A stretch of DNA of 64,000 bases from Paracoccaceae bacterium (GTDB taxonomy: Bacteria > Pseudomonadota > Alphaproteobacteria > Rhodobacterales > Rhodobacteraceae), in the NCBI GenBank assembly GCA_027489375.1, contig JAIXZW010000013.1, forward strand, positions 372,001 to 436,000, read 5' to 3'. This document shows positions 50,366-61,000 of the stretch, one piece after another. The first letter of the stretch is position 1. Each line of letters opens with the position of its first letter. The notes beneath the pieces were generated by a model. That model had not been told where the DNA came from. It was given only the letters and a program-made list of their open reading frames with translations, and made no database searches. The translations under genes were made by a program, and so were the position numbers.

Positions 50366-51453
50366 CAGACGGCCTCCTTCTTGGTGCCGAAGCGGATACG
50401 GAAGTTCGTGAGCAGGTCGACGGCGAGCAGGAAGAACAGGAGCATCCCCTGAAACGCCTGGATCGCGGCGGAGGGCAGGCCGAGGGTGAAGCTGGCCAGT
50501 TCGCCGCCGATATAGGTCAGCGCCATGAGCAGCCCCGCAAGCAGGATGCCGAGCGGGTTCAGGCGGCCGAGGAAGGCCACGATGATGGCGGTGAAGCCGT
50601 AGCCCGTGTTGAAGTCGATGCTGATCTGGCCTGCCGGTCCCGTCACCTCGAACAGGCCCGCAAGACCGGCGAGGCCACCGGAGATGCCCATGCACAGCAC
50701 CGTCAGCCGTTCGGGTGACACGCCTGCGAAACGGGCGGCGCGGGGGGCTTGGCCTGCAAGCTTGATCTGGAAGCCGAGGATGTGGCGTTGCAGCATGATA
50801 TAGGCGGCGATCACCACGATGATGGCGGCAACGACACCCCAGTGCAGGCCCGTGCCGGGGATCAGTTCGGGGTTCGCCATCGACGGGATCTGCGACAGGT
50901 TCCGGCTGCCGGGGAAGCCGCCGCCTTCGGGGTTCTTCATCAGCCCCAGGGCCATCGACGCAAGGATGTTCTGCGCCACATAGACGAGCAGGAGCGAGAC
51001 GAGGATTTCATTGGTGCGGAAGCGGGTTTTCAGGATCGCGGGGATCATGGCCCAGAGCCAGCCCCCGAAGATGCCCGCGACGATCATCAGCGGAAACACC
51101 AGCCGTGTTTCGACGGGGTAGAGGGCAAGGCCCACACCCGCGCCGAAGATGGCGCCCATGATGTATTGCCCCTCGGCCCCGATGTTCCAGATGCCCGCGC
51201 GGAAGCCGAGCGAGAGGCCCGTGGCGATGAGGATCAGCGGCCCCGCTTTGACGAGGAGTTGCGGGCGGGAATACGAGGCGTATTGCGCGTTGAAGAGCGG
51301 GTCCCAGAAGATGGTGCGGATCGCCTCGACCGGATTTTTACCCAGAAGAGCGAACATGATGCCGCCCGCGATCATGGTCAGGACCACGGCCAGCACAGGC
51401 GTCGCGCCCTGCCAGAAGCGGCTGGGCGAGGGGCGTTTTTCAAGCCTCAGCAT
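50365..51453 (-). CDS. ABC transporter permease, nucleoside/purine type (first)
   Basis: A 362-residue inner-membrane permease of the same family, starting MLRLEKRPSPSRFWQGATPV. Typical features are GLSLGFRAGIWNIGAEGQYI and, near the coupling region, GQAPRAARFAGVSPERLTVL. The inner ATG is used; ten codons of upstream reading lack the family pattern. It lies 75 bases after the ATPase gene, and that gap carries two perfect palindromes. Confidence 0.93.
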   Translation of the reverse strand: MLRLEKRPSPSRFWQGATPVLAVVLTMIAGGIMFALLGKNPVEAIRTIFWDPLFNAQYASYSRPQLLVKAGPLILIATGLSLGFRAGIWNIGAEGQYIMGAIFGAGVGLALYPVETRLVFPLMIVAGIFGGWLWAMIPAILKTRFRTNEILVSLLLVYVAQNILASMALGLMKNPEGGGFPGSRNLSQIPSMANPELIPGTGLHWGVVAAIIVVIAAYIMLQRHILGFQIKLAGQAPRAARFAGVSPERLTVLCMGISGGLAGLAGLFEVTGPAGQISIDFNTGYGFTAIIVAFLGRLNPLGILLAGLLMALTYIGGELASFTLGLPSAAIQAFQGMLLFFLLAVDLLTNFRIRFGTKKEAV

Positions 51454-51479
51454 GTGGCAACCTGCGTGTTGGGGGTTGG

Positions 51480-51525
51480 GCAAAAGTTTTCGAAAACTTT
51501 TGCAAATTTCTTCGAAGAAATTTGC
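51480..51525 (-). repeat. Two adjoining perfect 24-bp palindromes inside the operon
   Basis: GCAAAAGTTTTC joined to its exact complement (51480-51503) and GCAAATTTCTTC joined to its exact complement (51502-51525) share two bases. They fill most of the gap between the ATPase and permease genes. As RNA they are two stable AU-rich hairpins with GC ends. They could shield the upstream mRNA or attenuate expression of the downstream permease genes. Confidence 0.85.
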
Positions 51526-51528
51526 GTC

Positions 51529-53067
51529 CTAGTGGGCATGGTGCGCCACCTCCATGCCATGTGCGCCGCCCATCATCAGGCCGATCTCGTCGATGGTCAG
51601 CCCTGCCACGGGGCGGGGTTGGGTCAGGCGGCCTTCGTTCAGGGCGGCGAAGTTGTCGGCGATTTCCAGGAGTTCATCGAGGTCCTGGGAAATGACCACC
51701 ACCGCAGCACCCGTGGCCGCGCGGTCAAGGATCGCTTGGCGGATCGCGGCGGCGGCGGCGGCGTCGACGCCCCATGTCGGCTGGTTGATGACGATGACGG
51801 TGGGCGCTTGCGACAGCTCGCGGCCCACGACGAATTTTTGCAGGTTGCCGCCGGACAGGGCGCGGGCGGCGACGTGGGTGCCGGGGGTGCGGACGTCGAA
51901 ATCCTTGACGATGCCTTCGGCGAAGCTGCGCGTGGCGGGCCAGTCGATGAAGCCGTTCTTCACGAGGCCTTGGCGGGTCGCACCCGAGAGGAGGGCGTTT
52001 TCCACAAGGCTCATGTCCGGTGCCGCGGCGTGGCCCAGGCGTTCTTCGGGTGCGGCGACCAGCCCCGCGCGGCGGCGGTCGTTCGGGCCGAGGGCCGAGA
52101 CATCCGCCCCGTCGATGGAGAGCGTGCCGGGTGCGGTGCGGAGTTCGCCGGAGAGGGCGAGGAGGAGTTCGTCCTGCCCGTTGCCCGCAACGCCCGCGAT
52201 GCCGAGGACTTCGCCCTTGGCGACCGAAAAGCCGATGTTCTTGAGCGAGGTGCCGAAGGGGATGGGCGAGGCGACCGACAGGCCCGCCACCCTGAGCGCG
52301 ACATCGCCCTTGGCCTTGGTCCCGCGTTCGGGGGGCGTCAGGGTCGCGCCGACCATGAGTTCGGCCATTTCCCGCGCCGAACGGTCGCGCGGGGTGCAGG
52401 TGGCGACCACCTTGCCACGGCGGAGGATCGTCGCCTCGTCACAAAGCGCGCGAATTTCTTCCAGCTTGTGGCTGATGTAAAGGATCGCGGTGCCTTCGGC
52501 GGACAACTGGCGCAGGGTTTTGAAGAGGATGTCCACCTCTTGCGGGGTGAGGACCGAGGTGGGTTCGTCCATGATCAGCAGTTTGGGGTCTTGCAGCAGG
52601 CAGCGGATGATCTCCACCCTCTGCCGTTCGCCCGCCGACAGGTCGCCCACCATGCGGTCGGGGTCGAGGGGGAGGCCGTATTCTTCCGACACCTTGCGGA
52701 TGCGGCTGGCAAGGTCGCGGAGTTTGGGGGGGTTTTCCATGCCGAGGGCGACGTTTTCGGCCACGCTCAGCGCCTCGAACAGCGAGAAGTGCTGGAACAC
52801 CATCGCGACGCCGCTGGCGCGGGCCTGGCGGGGTTCGTTCGGGGCATAGGCCGCCCCCGACAGGCGCATCGACCCGCTGTCGGGTTTGACAAGACCGTAG
52901 ATCATCTTGACCAAGGTCGACTTGCCCGCGCCGTTTTCGCCGAGCAGGGCGTGGACCTCTCCGGCCTTGATCGAAAAGGACACGTCGCTGTTGGCGACCA
53001 CGCCGGGATAGGCCTTGGTCACGCCCGAGACTGCGAGCAGTTCGGGTCTTGTGGTTTCCCCTGTCAT
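51529..53067 (-). CDS. ABC transporter ATPase, double-domain nucleoside/purine type
   Basis: A 512-residue cytoplasmic ATPase with two fused nucleotide-binding domains. Domain one has Walker A GENGAGKST, signature LSAGERQRVEI and Walker B LLIMDEPTSVLTP. Domain two has signature LSGGNLQKFVV and a degenerate Walker A (GVAGNGQDEL), as is normal in this family. MTGETTRPELLAVSG is taken as the start because it overlaps the xdhC stop by 4 bp (ATGA). It energises the two permeases downstream. Confidence 0.94.
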   Translation of the reverse strand: MTGETTRPELLAVSGVTKAYPGVVANSDVSFSIKAGEVHALLGENGAGKSTLVKMIYGLVKPDSGSMRLSGAAYAPNEPRQARASGVAMVFQHFSLFEALSVAENVALGMENPPKLRDLASRIRKVSEEYGLPLDPDRMVGDLSAGERQRVEIIRCLLQDPKLLIMDEPTSVLTPQEVDILFKTLRQLSAEGTAILYISHKLEEIRALCDEATILRRGKVVATCTPRDRSAREMAELMVGATLTPPERGTKAKGDVALRVAGLSVASPIPFGTSLKNIGFSVAKGEVLGIAGVAGNGQDELLLALSGELRTAPGTLSIDGADVSALGPNDRRRAGLVAAPEERLGHAAAPDMSLVENALLSGATRQGLVKNGFIDWPATRSFAEGIVKDFDVRTPGTHVAARALSGGNLQKFVVGRELSQAPTVIVINQPTWGVDAAAAAAIRQAILDRAATGAAVVVISQDLDELLEIADNFAALNEGRLTQPRPVAGLTIDEIGLMMGGAHGMEVAHHAH

Positions 53068-53999
53068 CCCGCGTTCTCCTGTCGTGACGCGTTTGTCTTT
53101 TGGCTTAGAAGGACCGAGGCGACGCCGATGGCAATGGCCTGGGGATGTTTTCCCAAGGCAGGGTTGCCGATCGGGCAGTCGATGCGGGCGATGTGCGCAG
53201 GCGCGTGGCCGAGGGCGGCAAGGCGGGACCGGAAGCGCGCCCATTTGGTGGCCGACCCGATCAGCCCGCAGCGGGCGAAGCCGTGGGTCAGCAGGCGGTG
53301 GCAGAGGTCGAGGTCCAGCGCATGCGAGAAGGTGAGGATCAGGTGCTCGGCCTCGCGCGGTGCCTGCGGCACGGCGGCGGCGGGGTCGGGTGTGGCAAGG
53401 CGGGTGACATTGGCGGGGATCGCTTCGGGGAAGCGGTCTTCGGCCACATCGACCCATGTGATGTGCAGGTCGGGCAGCGGCGAGAGCACGTCGACAAGCG
53501 CACGGCCGACATGGCCCGCGCCCCAGATCCACAGGTGACGCGTGGGGCGGGCAAGCGGTTCGATCATCCAGCCTTGGGTCAGCGTCGGCGCGGGGGCGAT
53601 GCCTTGGGCGCGGGCGCGGTCGAGGATGCGCTTGACCGCCAGCGGCATGGCGCGGCCATCGGTGGCGCGGGCGATCAGGCCCGCTTCGGGGGTGGGCAGG
53701 GTGGCGGCGTCGAAGATTTCGGTCAGCACCGTCACCGCCCCGCCGCAGCATTGGCCCAAGTTGGGGCCAAGTGCCGTGCGGTCGATGCGGGTGCCGCCTT
53801 GGGGCAGCAGGGCGCGGGCGCGCAGCGTCGCCTCATGCTCGAGCGCGCCGCCGCCGATGGTGCCGGACTGGCCGCCTTGCCAGACGAGCATGGCGGCCCC
53901 GTTTTCGCGGGGGGATGACCCGTCATGTGCTGCGATGACGACACGAGCGACGATGCCGTGGGTGTGGACGGCTTGCGTCAGGGCGGATAGGTCAAACAT
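53064..53999 (-). CDS. xdhC: Xanthine dehydrogenase accessory protein XdhC
   Basis: A 311-residue molybdenum-cofactor chaperone that binds Moco, promotes its sulfuration and hands it to XdhB. It has the N-terminal pattern ARVVIAAHDGSSPRENGAAM, then GTIGGGALEHEA, and the cysteine-containing LGQCCGGAV, where the Cys is needed for cofactor binding in Rhodobacter. The Rossmann-like IWGAGHVGRAL follows. The start MFDLSALTQ overlaps xdhB by 8 bp. Its stop overlaps the ABC ATPase gene, tying the importer to the enzyme. Confidence 0.95.
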   Translation of the reverse strand: MFDLSALTQAVHTHGIVARVVIAAHDGSSPRENGAAMLVWQGGQSGTIGGGALEHEATLRARALLPQGGTRIDRTALGPNLGQCCGGAVTVLTEIFDAATLPTPEAGLIARATDGRAMPLAVKRILDRARAQGIAPAPTLTQGWMIEPLARPTRHLWIWGAGHVGRALVDVLSPLPDLHITWVDVAEDRFPEAIPANVTRLATPDPAAAVPQAPREAEHLILTFSHALDLDLCHRLLTHGFARCGLIGSATKWARFRSRLAALGHAPAHIARIDCPIGNPALGKHPQAIAIGVASVLLSQKTNASRQENAG

Positions 54000-56418
54000 G
54001 GCCGCGCACCCGTTCGACGGCAGCGAGCACGCGTTCCGCCGTGGCGGGGGCGTCGAGTGCCGGATAGACTGACCCGTCCCCGCAGGCGGCAACGGCATCC
54101 GACAGGGCATAGAGCGCCGAGATGCCGAGCATGAAGGGCGGCTCGCCCACGGCTTTGGACTTGCCCACGGTGTCTTCGCGATTCCCCTTGCCCCAGAGCG
54201 CCACGTTGAAGATGCGCGGGCGGTCCGAGCAGGCGGGGATCTTGTAGGTGCTGGGCGCGTGGGTCGACAGCCGCCCCTTGGTGTCCCAGACCAGTTCCTC
54301 GGTCGTGAGCCAGCCTGCGCCTTGGACGTAAGCGCCTTCGATCTGGCCGATGTCGAGTGCGGGGTTCAGGCTCGCCCCGGTGTCATGCAGCAGGTCGGCG
54401 CGGAGGATGCGGTTTTCGCCCGTGAGGGTGTCGATCACCACCTCGGTCACGGCGGCGCCATAAGCGAAGTAGAGGAAGGGGCGGCCCTGCCCCTTGATCC
54501 GGTCCCATGTGATCTTGGGCGTGGCGTAGAAACCGGTCGAGGACAGCGAGACGCGGGCCTGATAGGCCCATGCGGCGACGCGGGCGAAATCGTATTCCTC
54601 GCCCGCGACGCGGACCATGCCGTCCTTGAACTTCACCGTGGCGGGTTTGACCTGATGCTTTTCGGCGATGAAGGCCGCCATGCGGTCGCGGATCGTCACC
54701 GCCGCCACCTGTGCCGCCATGCCGTTCAGGTCGGACCCGCTCGAGGCTGCGGTGGCCGAGGTGTTCGGCACCTTTGCCGTATCGGTCGCGGTAATCCGCA
54801 CCGCGCCGGCATCCAGCCCGAAGACCCCCGCCGTGACCTGCGCGACCTTCTGGAACAGGCCTTGTCCCATCTCGGTCCCGCCGTGGTTCAGGGCGATGGA
54901 GCCGTCCTGATAGACATGCACCAAAGCGCCTGCCTGATTGAGGTGGGTGAGGGTAAAGGAAATCCCGAATTTCACCGGCGTCAGCGCGATGCCGCGTTTC
55001 AGGATCGGGCTTTTCGAGTTCCATTCGGCAAGCGCGGCGCGGCGGGCTTGGTAGTCCGAGGTCCGCTCAAGCTCGGCCACCAGCTCGTGGCCGATGAAAT
55101 CCTCGACCGGCATCTGGTAGGGCGTGGTCTGCACCGCGCCATCGGGCGGCAGGGCGTGCGAGCCGACGGAAGCGGCGCGGCCACGGGACGTGAGGTCGGC
55201 AGCCGGTTCCTCTTTCACCTTTGCAGAAATACTCTCGGGGGGTGCGGGGGGCAGACGGCCCCCCGCGTTGTCCGCCATCGCGCGGTAGAAGTTCACGCGC
55301 CGCACCTGAAGCGGGTCGCGCTTCAGGGCGTGGGCGATGTGGTCCATCACCCGCTCGATGCCGATCATCCCTTGCGGGCCGCCGAAGCCGCGGAAGGCGG
55401 TGGCGCTGGTGGTGTTGGTGCGCAGGCGGTGGCTTTCGATGCGCACGGCGGGCAGGACGTAGGTGTTGTCGGCGTGCAGCATGGCGCGGTCGGCGACGGG
55501 AAGCGACAGGTCCATCGACCAGCCGCAGCGGAAGAGGTGGGTGAATTCCACCCCCGCCAGTTTGCCCGTATCGTCGAAGCCCGCGCGGTAGAGGATGCGC
55601 AGGTCGTGGCGCTTGCCGGTGACGACCATATCGTCGTCGCGGTCGTAGCGCATCTTGCAGGGCTTGCCCGTGGCGCGGGCGGCCACGGCGCAGGCGATGG
55701 CGAGCCAGTTGCCCTGACTTTCCTTGCCGCCGAAGCCGCCGCCCATGCGGCGCACCTCGACGCGCACGGCGCTCATCGGCAGGTGCAGGGCGTGGGCGAC
55801 CTTGTGCTGGATTTCGGACGGGTGCTGCGTCGAAGAGTGGACGATCATATCCCCGCCATCTTGCGGCAGGCATGCGGCGACCTGGCCTTCGAGGTAGAAG
55901 TGTTCCTGACCCCCCACCTCGAACGACCCTTCGACCACATGCGCGGCACCGGCGATGGCGTGGGCGGTGTCGCCCTTGGTCCAGATGACGGGGCCGTTTT
56001 CGAAGCGGCTGTTGGCGGCGAGCGCCGCGTCGATGGTCAGAAGGGCGGGGAGGGGTTTGTAGCCGATCTTGCCCAGCCGTGCCGCCTTGCGGGCGGCGAG
56101 GTGGGAGGTGGCGATCACGAGGAAGACGGGTTGGCCGACGAAATGCACCTTGCCGGTGGCAAGAAGGGGTTCGTCGCCGAGCGAGGGGGAGCAGTCGGGG
56201 ACTTCGTCGAAATCCTCTGCCGACAGGACCGCGACCACGCCTTCGGCGGCGCGGACGGCCGTAAGGTCGATGGCGGTGATTTCGGCATGGGCTTCGGTCG
56301 AGAGGCCGAAGGCGAGGTGGAGCGCACCTGCGGGAAGCGGGATGTCGTCGACGTAGCGGGCCTGACCCGTCACATGCAGGGGGGCCGCGTCATGGGGGAG
56401 GGATTTGCCGATGGTCAT
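53992..56418 (-). CDS. xdhB: Xanthine dehydrogenase molybdopterin subunit XdhB, with inserted segment
   Basis: An 808-residue molybdenum hydroxylase subunit that oxidises hypoxanthine and xanthine to urate. It opens [20 protein letters not shown]. Moco and substrate motifs are [27 protein letters not shown] and a C-terminal [19 protein letters not shown] that includes the catalytic glutamate. It is about 30 residues longer than my recollection of R. capsulatus XdhB (777). The extra lies at about residues 380-415, where a palindromic repeat is translated ([16 protein letters not shown]). It overlaps xdhA by 4 bp and xdhC by 8 bp. Confidence 0.95.
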   Translation of the reverse strand: MTIGKSLPHDAAPLHVTGQARYVDDIPLPAGALHLAFGLSTEAHAEITAIDLTAVRAAEGVVAVLSAEDFDEVPDCSPSLGDEPLLATGKVHFVGQPVFLVIATSHLAARKAARLGKIGYKPLPALLTIDAALAANSRFENGPVIWTKGDTAHAIAGAAHVVEGSFEVGGQEHFYLEGQVAACLPQDGGDMIVHSSTQHPSEIQHKVAHALHLPMSAVRVEVRRMGGGFGGKESQGNWLAIACAVAARATGKPCKMRYDRDDDMVVTGKRHDLRILYRAGFDDTGKLAGVEFTHLFRCGWSMDLSLPVADRAMLHADNTYVLPAVRIESHRLRTNTTSATAFRGFGGPQGMIGIERVMDHIAHALKRDPLQVRRVNFYRAMADNAGGRLPPAPPESISAKVKEEPAADLTSRGRAASVGSHALPPDGAVQTTPYQMPVEDFIGHELVAELERTSDYQARRAALAEWNSKSPILKRGIALTPVKFGISFTLTHLNQAGALVHVYQDGSIALNHGGTEMGQGLFQKVAQVTAGVFGLDAGAVRITATDTAKVPNTSATAASSGSDLNGMAAQVAAVTIRDRMAAFIAEKHQVKPATVKFKDGMVRVAGEEYDFARVAAWAYQARVSLSSTGFYATPKITWDRIKGQGRPFLYFAYGAAVTEVVIDTLTGENRILRADLLHDTGASLNPALDIGQIEGAYVQGAGWLTTEELVWDTKGRLSTHAPSTYKIPACSDRPRIFNVALWGKGNREDTVGKSKAVGEPPFMLGISALYALSDAVAACGDGSVYPALDAPATAERVLAAVERVRGHV
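55211..55266. repeat. Palindromic repeat inserted in frame in xdhB
   Basis: Read on the coding strand this is CCCCCCGAGAGTATTTCTGC followed by AAAGGTGAAAG, preceded by a GCGGGGGG/CCCCCCGC hairpin (55244-55266). The core matches the intergenic copy at 24.2 kb closely. It supplies roughly residues 385-402 of XdhB without breaking the frame. Confidence 0.8.
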
Positions 56419-57842
56419 GCCTCCACCTCCAGCACCGAAACGGGGGTGCCGTTCAGGTCGTGGACATAACGCAGCATCATGTTCTGCGCGGCTTTCAGGC
56501 GATATGCGGCGCTGGCGCGCATGTCGGAAAGGGGGGTGAAATCTTGCGCCATCGCCTCTGCCGCCGCGGCGGCACTGGCTTCGGTCAGGGGTTGGCCGAC
56601 AAGGGCCGCTTCGGCATTGGCGGCGCGTTTCGGGATGCCCGCCATGCCGCCAAAGGCGATGCGGGCTTCGGTCACGTGGCCATCGGTTACGGTCACGTTG
56701 AAGCAGCCGCAGACGGCCGAGATGTCCTGATCGAAGCGTTTCGACAGCTTGTAGCAGCGCAGGGCGGGGGCGGATTCGGGAAGCGAGAGGCCCGCCACGA
56801 ATTCACCGGCCTGACGGTCCTGCTTGCGGTAGTCGAGGAAGAAGGATTCGAGCGGGATCGTCCGCATCCCGTCGCCCCGCCGCAGGTGGAGTTTTGCGCC
56901 CAGCGCGATCAGGGCGGGAGGTCCGTCGCCGATGGGCGAGCCGTTGGCGATGTTGCCGCCGATGGTGGCCGCGTTGCGGATCTGTTCCGAGGCATAGCGG
57001 CGGAAGAGTTCGGCAAGGCTTGGGTGGTGGGGTTCCAGTGCCTTGCGCAGGGTGGCGATGGTGACACCCGCGCCGATGTGGAACATGCCGCCCTGCCGTT
57101 CGATCTGTTGCAGGTCGGTGACGCCGTTGAGGAACGCCACGGGAGCGAGGTCGCGGAGCTGTTTCGTGACCCAGAGGCCGACGTCGGTTGCGCCCGCGAT
57201 CAGGGTGGCCGTGGGGTTCTGGAGATACCAGTCGGCGAGGTCGTCACTGTTGGTCGGGCGGAAGAAGGGGGGGCTGTCTGCCCCCCTCGCCGCCTGCGGC
57301 GGCTCACCCCCCGAGGATATTTGGGGCAAGAGGAAGGAGGACAGGGCGGTGCGGTCTGCTTCCATCCATTCGGGAACAGGGGCGGATTCTGCGGCCTTTG
57401 CGGCGCGGATGATCGGGGCGTAGCCGGTGCAGCGGCAGAGGTTGCCGGCGAGCGTGTCGTCATGCGCCGCATCGCCATTCAGGTGGGCGGCGGCCATCGA
57501 GACGACGAAACCGGGGGTGCAGAAGCCGCATTGCGAGCCGTGGTGATCGACCATCGCCTGCTGGACCGGGTGCAGTTCGCCCTTGGGGCCGGAGATGCCC
57601 TCGACCGTGCGCACCGCCTTGCCGTGGAGTTGCGGCAGAAAGAGGATGCAGGCGTTCAGCGCACGGCTGCCGCCCGCATCCGTGACCATGACGGTGCAGG
57701 CGCCGCAGTCGCCTTCGTTGCAGCCTTCCTTGGTGCCTTTCAGCCCGCGCTCTTCGCGCAGCCAGTCGAGCAGAGTCCTTGTCGGCGCGATACCCGACAG
57801 CTGGACCGGCGTTCCGTTGAGGAGAAACGCGATCTCGGACAT
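56415..57842 (-). CDS. xdhA: Xanthine dehydrogenase FeS/FAD subunit XdhA, with inserted segment
   Basis: A 475-residue electron-transfer subunit. The plant-type 2Fe-2S site is [12 protein letters not shown] (Cys41, 46, 49), and the second 2Fe-2S site is in CGFCTPGF and CRCTGY. After a linker comes the FAD domain from about residue 200 ([17 protein letters not shown], then [20 protein letters not shown]). The linker, residues about 165-195, is lengthened by a translated palindromic repeat ([20 protein letters not shown]). First gene of the seven-gene operon; electrons go on to NAD. Confidence 0.95.
   Translation of the reverse strand: MSEIAFLLNGTPVQLSGIAPTRTLLDWLREERGLKGTKEGCNEGDCGACTVMVTDAGGSRALNACILFLPQLHGKAVRTVEGISGPKGELHPVQQAMVDHHGSQCGFCTPGFVVSMAAAHLNGDAAHDDTLAGNLCRCTGYAPIIRAAKAAESAPVPEWMEADRTALSSFLLPQISSGGEPPQAARGADSPPFFRPTNSDDLADWYLQNPTATLIAGATDVGLWVTKQLRDLAPVAFLNGVTDLQQIERQGGMFHIGAGVTIATLRKALEPHHPSLAELFRRYASEQIRNAATIGGNIANGSPIGDGPPALIALGAKLHLRRGDGMRTIPLESFFLDYRKQDRQAGEFVAGLSLPESAPALRCYKLSKRFDQDISAVCGCFNVTVTDGHVTEARIAFGGMAGIPKRAANAEAALVGQPLTEASAAAAAEAMAQDFTPLSDMRASAAYRLKAAQNMMLRYVHDLNGTPVSVLEVEA
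57265..57341. repeat. Palindromic repeat inserted in frame in xdhA
   Basis: On the plus strand, CACCCCCCGAGGATATTTGG is followed by GGCAAGAGGAAGGAGG, a clear member of the family (compare 48.09 kb). On its other side are GGGGGGCTGTCTGCCCCCCT and a GCCGCC/GGCGGC hairpin. It encodes about residues 168-192, in the linker between the FeS and FAD domains. Its orientation relative to the gene is opposite to the copy in xdhB. Confidence 0.8.
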
Positions 57843-58077
57843 GTTCTAACCCGCCGCCTTCTCCCCGTTCGAGGCGTGATGCGTGGCCGCCCGATGCGGC
57901 GTAAAGCGGGCCACGCGCCCCATGCCCGTTTTCGGGCTGTTGTTATCCTAGCAGTGAAGCAAGCCAACCCGCCACATGGCAAGAACTTCCTTTCGGCTTT
58001 TCTTGGAAGCAGTTTCGTCCAACGCCGAAAGAAGGGGCGGGGTTTCCAGTCCGGCGGCACGCATATAGGCTGACCCC

Positions 58078-61000
58078 ATGACGAACCCTGTGCGATTCAT
58101 CCACCTGCGGGTGCATACGGAACATTCCCTGCTGGAAGGGGCGGTTCCGGTCAAGAAGCTGGTCAAGCTGGTGGCGGGGGCGGGGATGCCCGCGGTCGCC
58201 GTGACCGACACGAACAACATGTTCGCGGCACTGGAATTCTCGGTCACGGCCAAGGATGCGGGGGTGCAGCCCATCGTCGGCTGTCAGGTTTCGGTGGCCC
58301 ATGATCCGGCGGCGGCGGGGGAAAAGCTGCGCCTGCCCGCGCCGGTCGTCCTGCTGGCACAGGACGAGACGGGGTATATGAACCTGATGAAGCTGAACTC
58401 GTGCCTTTATATCGACAAGGGCGGTCAGCTTAACCAGGTGACGGTCGAGGAGTTGGAGCGTCATTCGGCGGGGCTGATCTGCCTGACGGGCGGGTCGGAT
58501 GGTCCGGTGGGGCGGCTGCTTGCGGGCGGGCAGGCGCCCAAGGCGCGGGCTTTCATGGAGCGGTTGGCGGGGATTTACGGCGACCGGCTTTACGTGGAAT
58601 TGCAGCGCCATCCCGGCGAGGGCGGGCGTTTGCCGGAGGCCGAGGCGCTGACCGAGCGCGGTTTCGTCGAGATGGCCTACGAGATGCGTCTGCCGCTGGT
58701 GGCGACGAATGACGTCTATTTCCCGAAGTCCGAGATGTTCGAGGCGCATGACGCGCTGATCTGCATTGCCGAAAAGGCCTATGTCGACCAGAGCCAGCCG
58801 CGACGGCGCCTGACGCCGCAGCATTACCTGAAATCCGAAGCCGAGATGTGCGCGCTGTTCGCCGACCTGCCCGAGGCTTTGGAGAACACGGTCGAGATCG
58901 CCAAGCGTTGCGCCTTTGCCGCCTACAAGCGCAAGCCGATCTTGCCGAAATTCGCGGATGACGAGGTGCAGGAACTGCGCCGTCAGGCGAACGAGGGGTT
59001 GCAGGCGCGGCTTGCCGTCATCCCCCATGCGGCCACGCCCGAAGACTATCAGGCACGGCTCGATTTCGAGCTGGGCATCATCGAGAAGATGGGGTTTCCC
59101 GGCTACTTCCTGATCGTGTCCGACTTCATCAAATGGGCCAAGGATCACGGGATTCCGGTCGGGCCGGGGCGGGGTTCGGGGGCGGGGTCGCTTGTCGCCT
59201 ATGCGCTGACGATCACCGACCTTGACCCGTTGCGCTATGCGCTGCTGTTCGAGCGGTTTTTGAACCCCGAGCGGGTTTCCATGCCCGACTTCGACATCGA
59301 CTTCTGCATGGATCGCCGCGAGGAGGTGATCCAGTATGTGCAGGAACGCTATGGCCGCGACAAGGTGGGGCAGATCATCACATTCGGGGCCCTTCTGTCC
59401 AAGGCGGCGGTGCGCGATGTGGGGCGGGTGTTGCAGATGCCCTTTGGACAGGTGGACCGCCTGTCGAAGATGATCCCGCTGGAGGGGGTGAAGCCGGTTT
59501 CCATCACCAAGGCCTTGGCGGATGAGCCGCGTTTGCGCGAGGCGGCGAAGGAGGAGGTCGTGGGGCGGCTTCTGACCTATGCCGAGCAGATCGAGGGGCT
59601 TTACCGTAATGCCTCCACCCATGCCGCAGGCGTGGTGATCGGGGACCGGCCGCTGGACGAACTGGTGCCGCTCTATCAGGACCCCGCGTCCGACATGCCC
59701 GCCACCCAGTTCAACATGAAATGGGTGGAAGCGGCGGGGCTGGTGAAGTTCGACTTCCTTGGCCTCAAGACCCTGACGGTGATCCAGAACGCGCTCGACC
59801 TGCTCAAGCTGCGGGGGGTGACGCTGGACATCAGCCTGATCCCGCTGGACGACAAGCCGACCTACGAGCTTTACGCCGCGGCCAAGACGGTTGCGGTGTT
59901 TCAGGTGGAAAGCTCGGGGATGATGGATGCGCTGCGGCGCATGAAGCCCACCTGCATCGAGGATATCGTGGCCCTCGTGGCGCTGTATCGTCCCGGCCCG
60001 ATGGAGAACATTCCGGTCTATTGCGAGGTCAAGAACGGGCAGCGCGACCTTGAATCGATCCATCCGACCATCGACCACATTCTGGCCGAGACGCAGGGCA
60101 TCATCGTCTATCAGGAACAGGTGATGCAGATCGCGCAGGTCATGGGGGGGTATTCCCTTGGCGGGGCCGACCTGCTGCGCCGCGCGATGGGGAAGAAGAT
60201 CGCCGAGGAGATGGCGAAGGAGCGCCCGAAGTTCATCGAAGGGGCCAAGGCGACCCACGGGATCGACGCGAAGAAGGCGGGCGAGGTGTTCGACCTGCTC
60301 GAGAAGTTCGCCAACTACGGCTTCAACAAGTCGCACGCGGCGGCCTATGCGGTCGTCAGCTACCAGACGGCCTATCTGAAAGCGAATTACCCCGTCGAAT
60401 TCATGGCTGCCGTCATGAACTGCGATATCCACCTTACCGACAAGCTCGCGGTCTATAAGCGCGAGGTGGACAAGCTGGGGATCAAGACGGTTGCGCCTTG
60501 TGTCAACCGCTCGCTCGCGACGTTCACGGTGGTGGACGGTCAGGTCGTCTATGCGCTGGGCGCGTTGAAGAACGTGGGCGTCGATGCGATGCGGCTGATC
60601 GTGGAAGCGCGGGACGGGAAGCCCTTTGCCACGCTGTTCGATTTCGCGCGGCGGGTGGATTTGAAGCGCGTGGGCAAGCGGCCGCTGGAGATGCTGGCGC
60701 GGGCGGGGGCGTTCGACGCGCTGGACGCGAACCGCGCGCGGGTGTTCGAGGCGCTGGACGGGCTGGTCGCCTATTCCGCCGCGATCCACGAGGCGAAGGC
60801 GTCCAATCAGGTCTCGCTCTTCGGCGAGGCGGGGACGGATATTCCCGAGCCGCGGATTGCGGGCCGCGACGACTGGTTGCCGGTGGAGCGGCTGACGCAG
60901 GAGCATCAGGCCATCGGGTTCTACCTGTCGGGCCACCCGCTGGACGATTACATGCCGCCGCTGAAACGGCGGGGGGTGCTGACGCTGACGGAGTTGACCG

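Noticed and set aside
57843..58077. Search for a tRNA or other RNA in the xdhA-dnaE gap
   Set aside because: Some short stems are present, but no cloverleaf, conserved TTCRA loop or terminator that would support an RNA gene.
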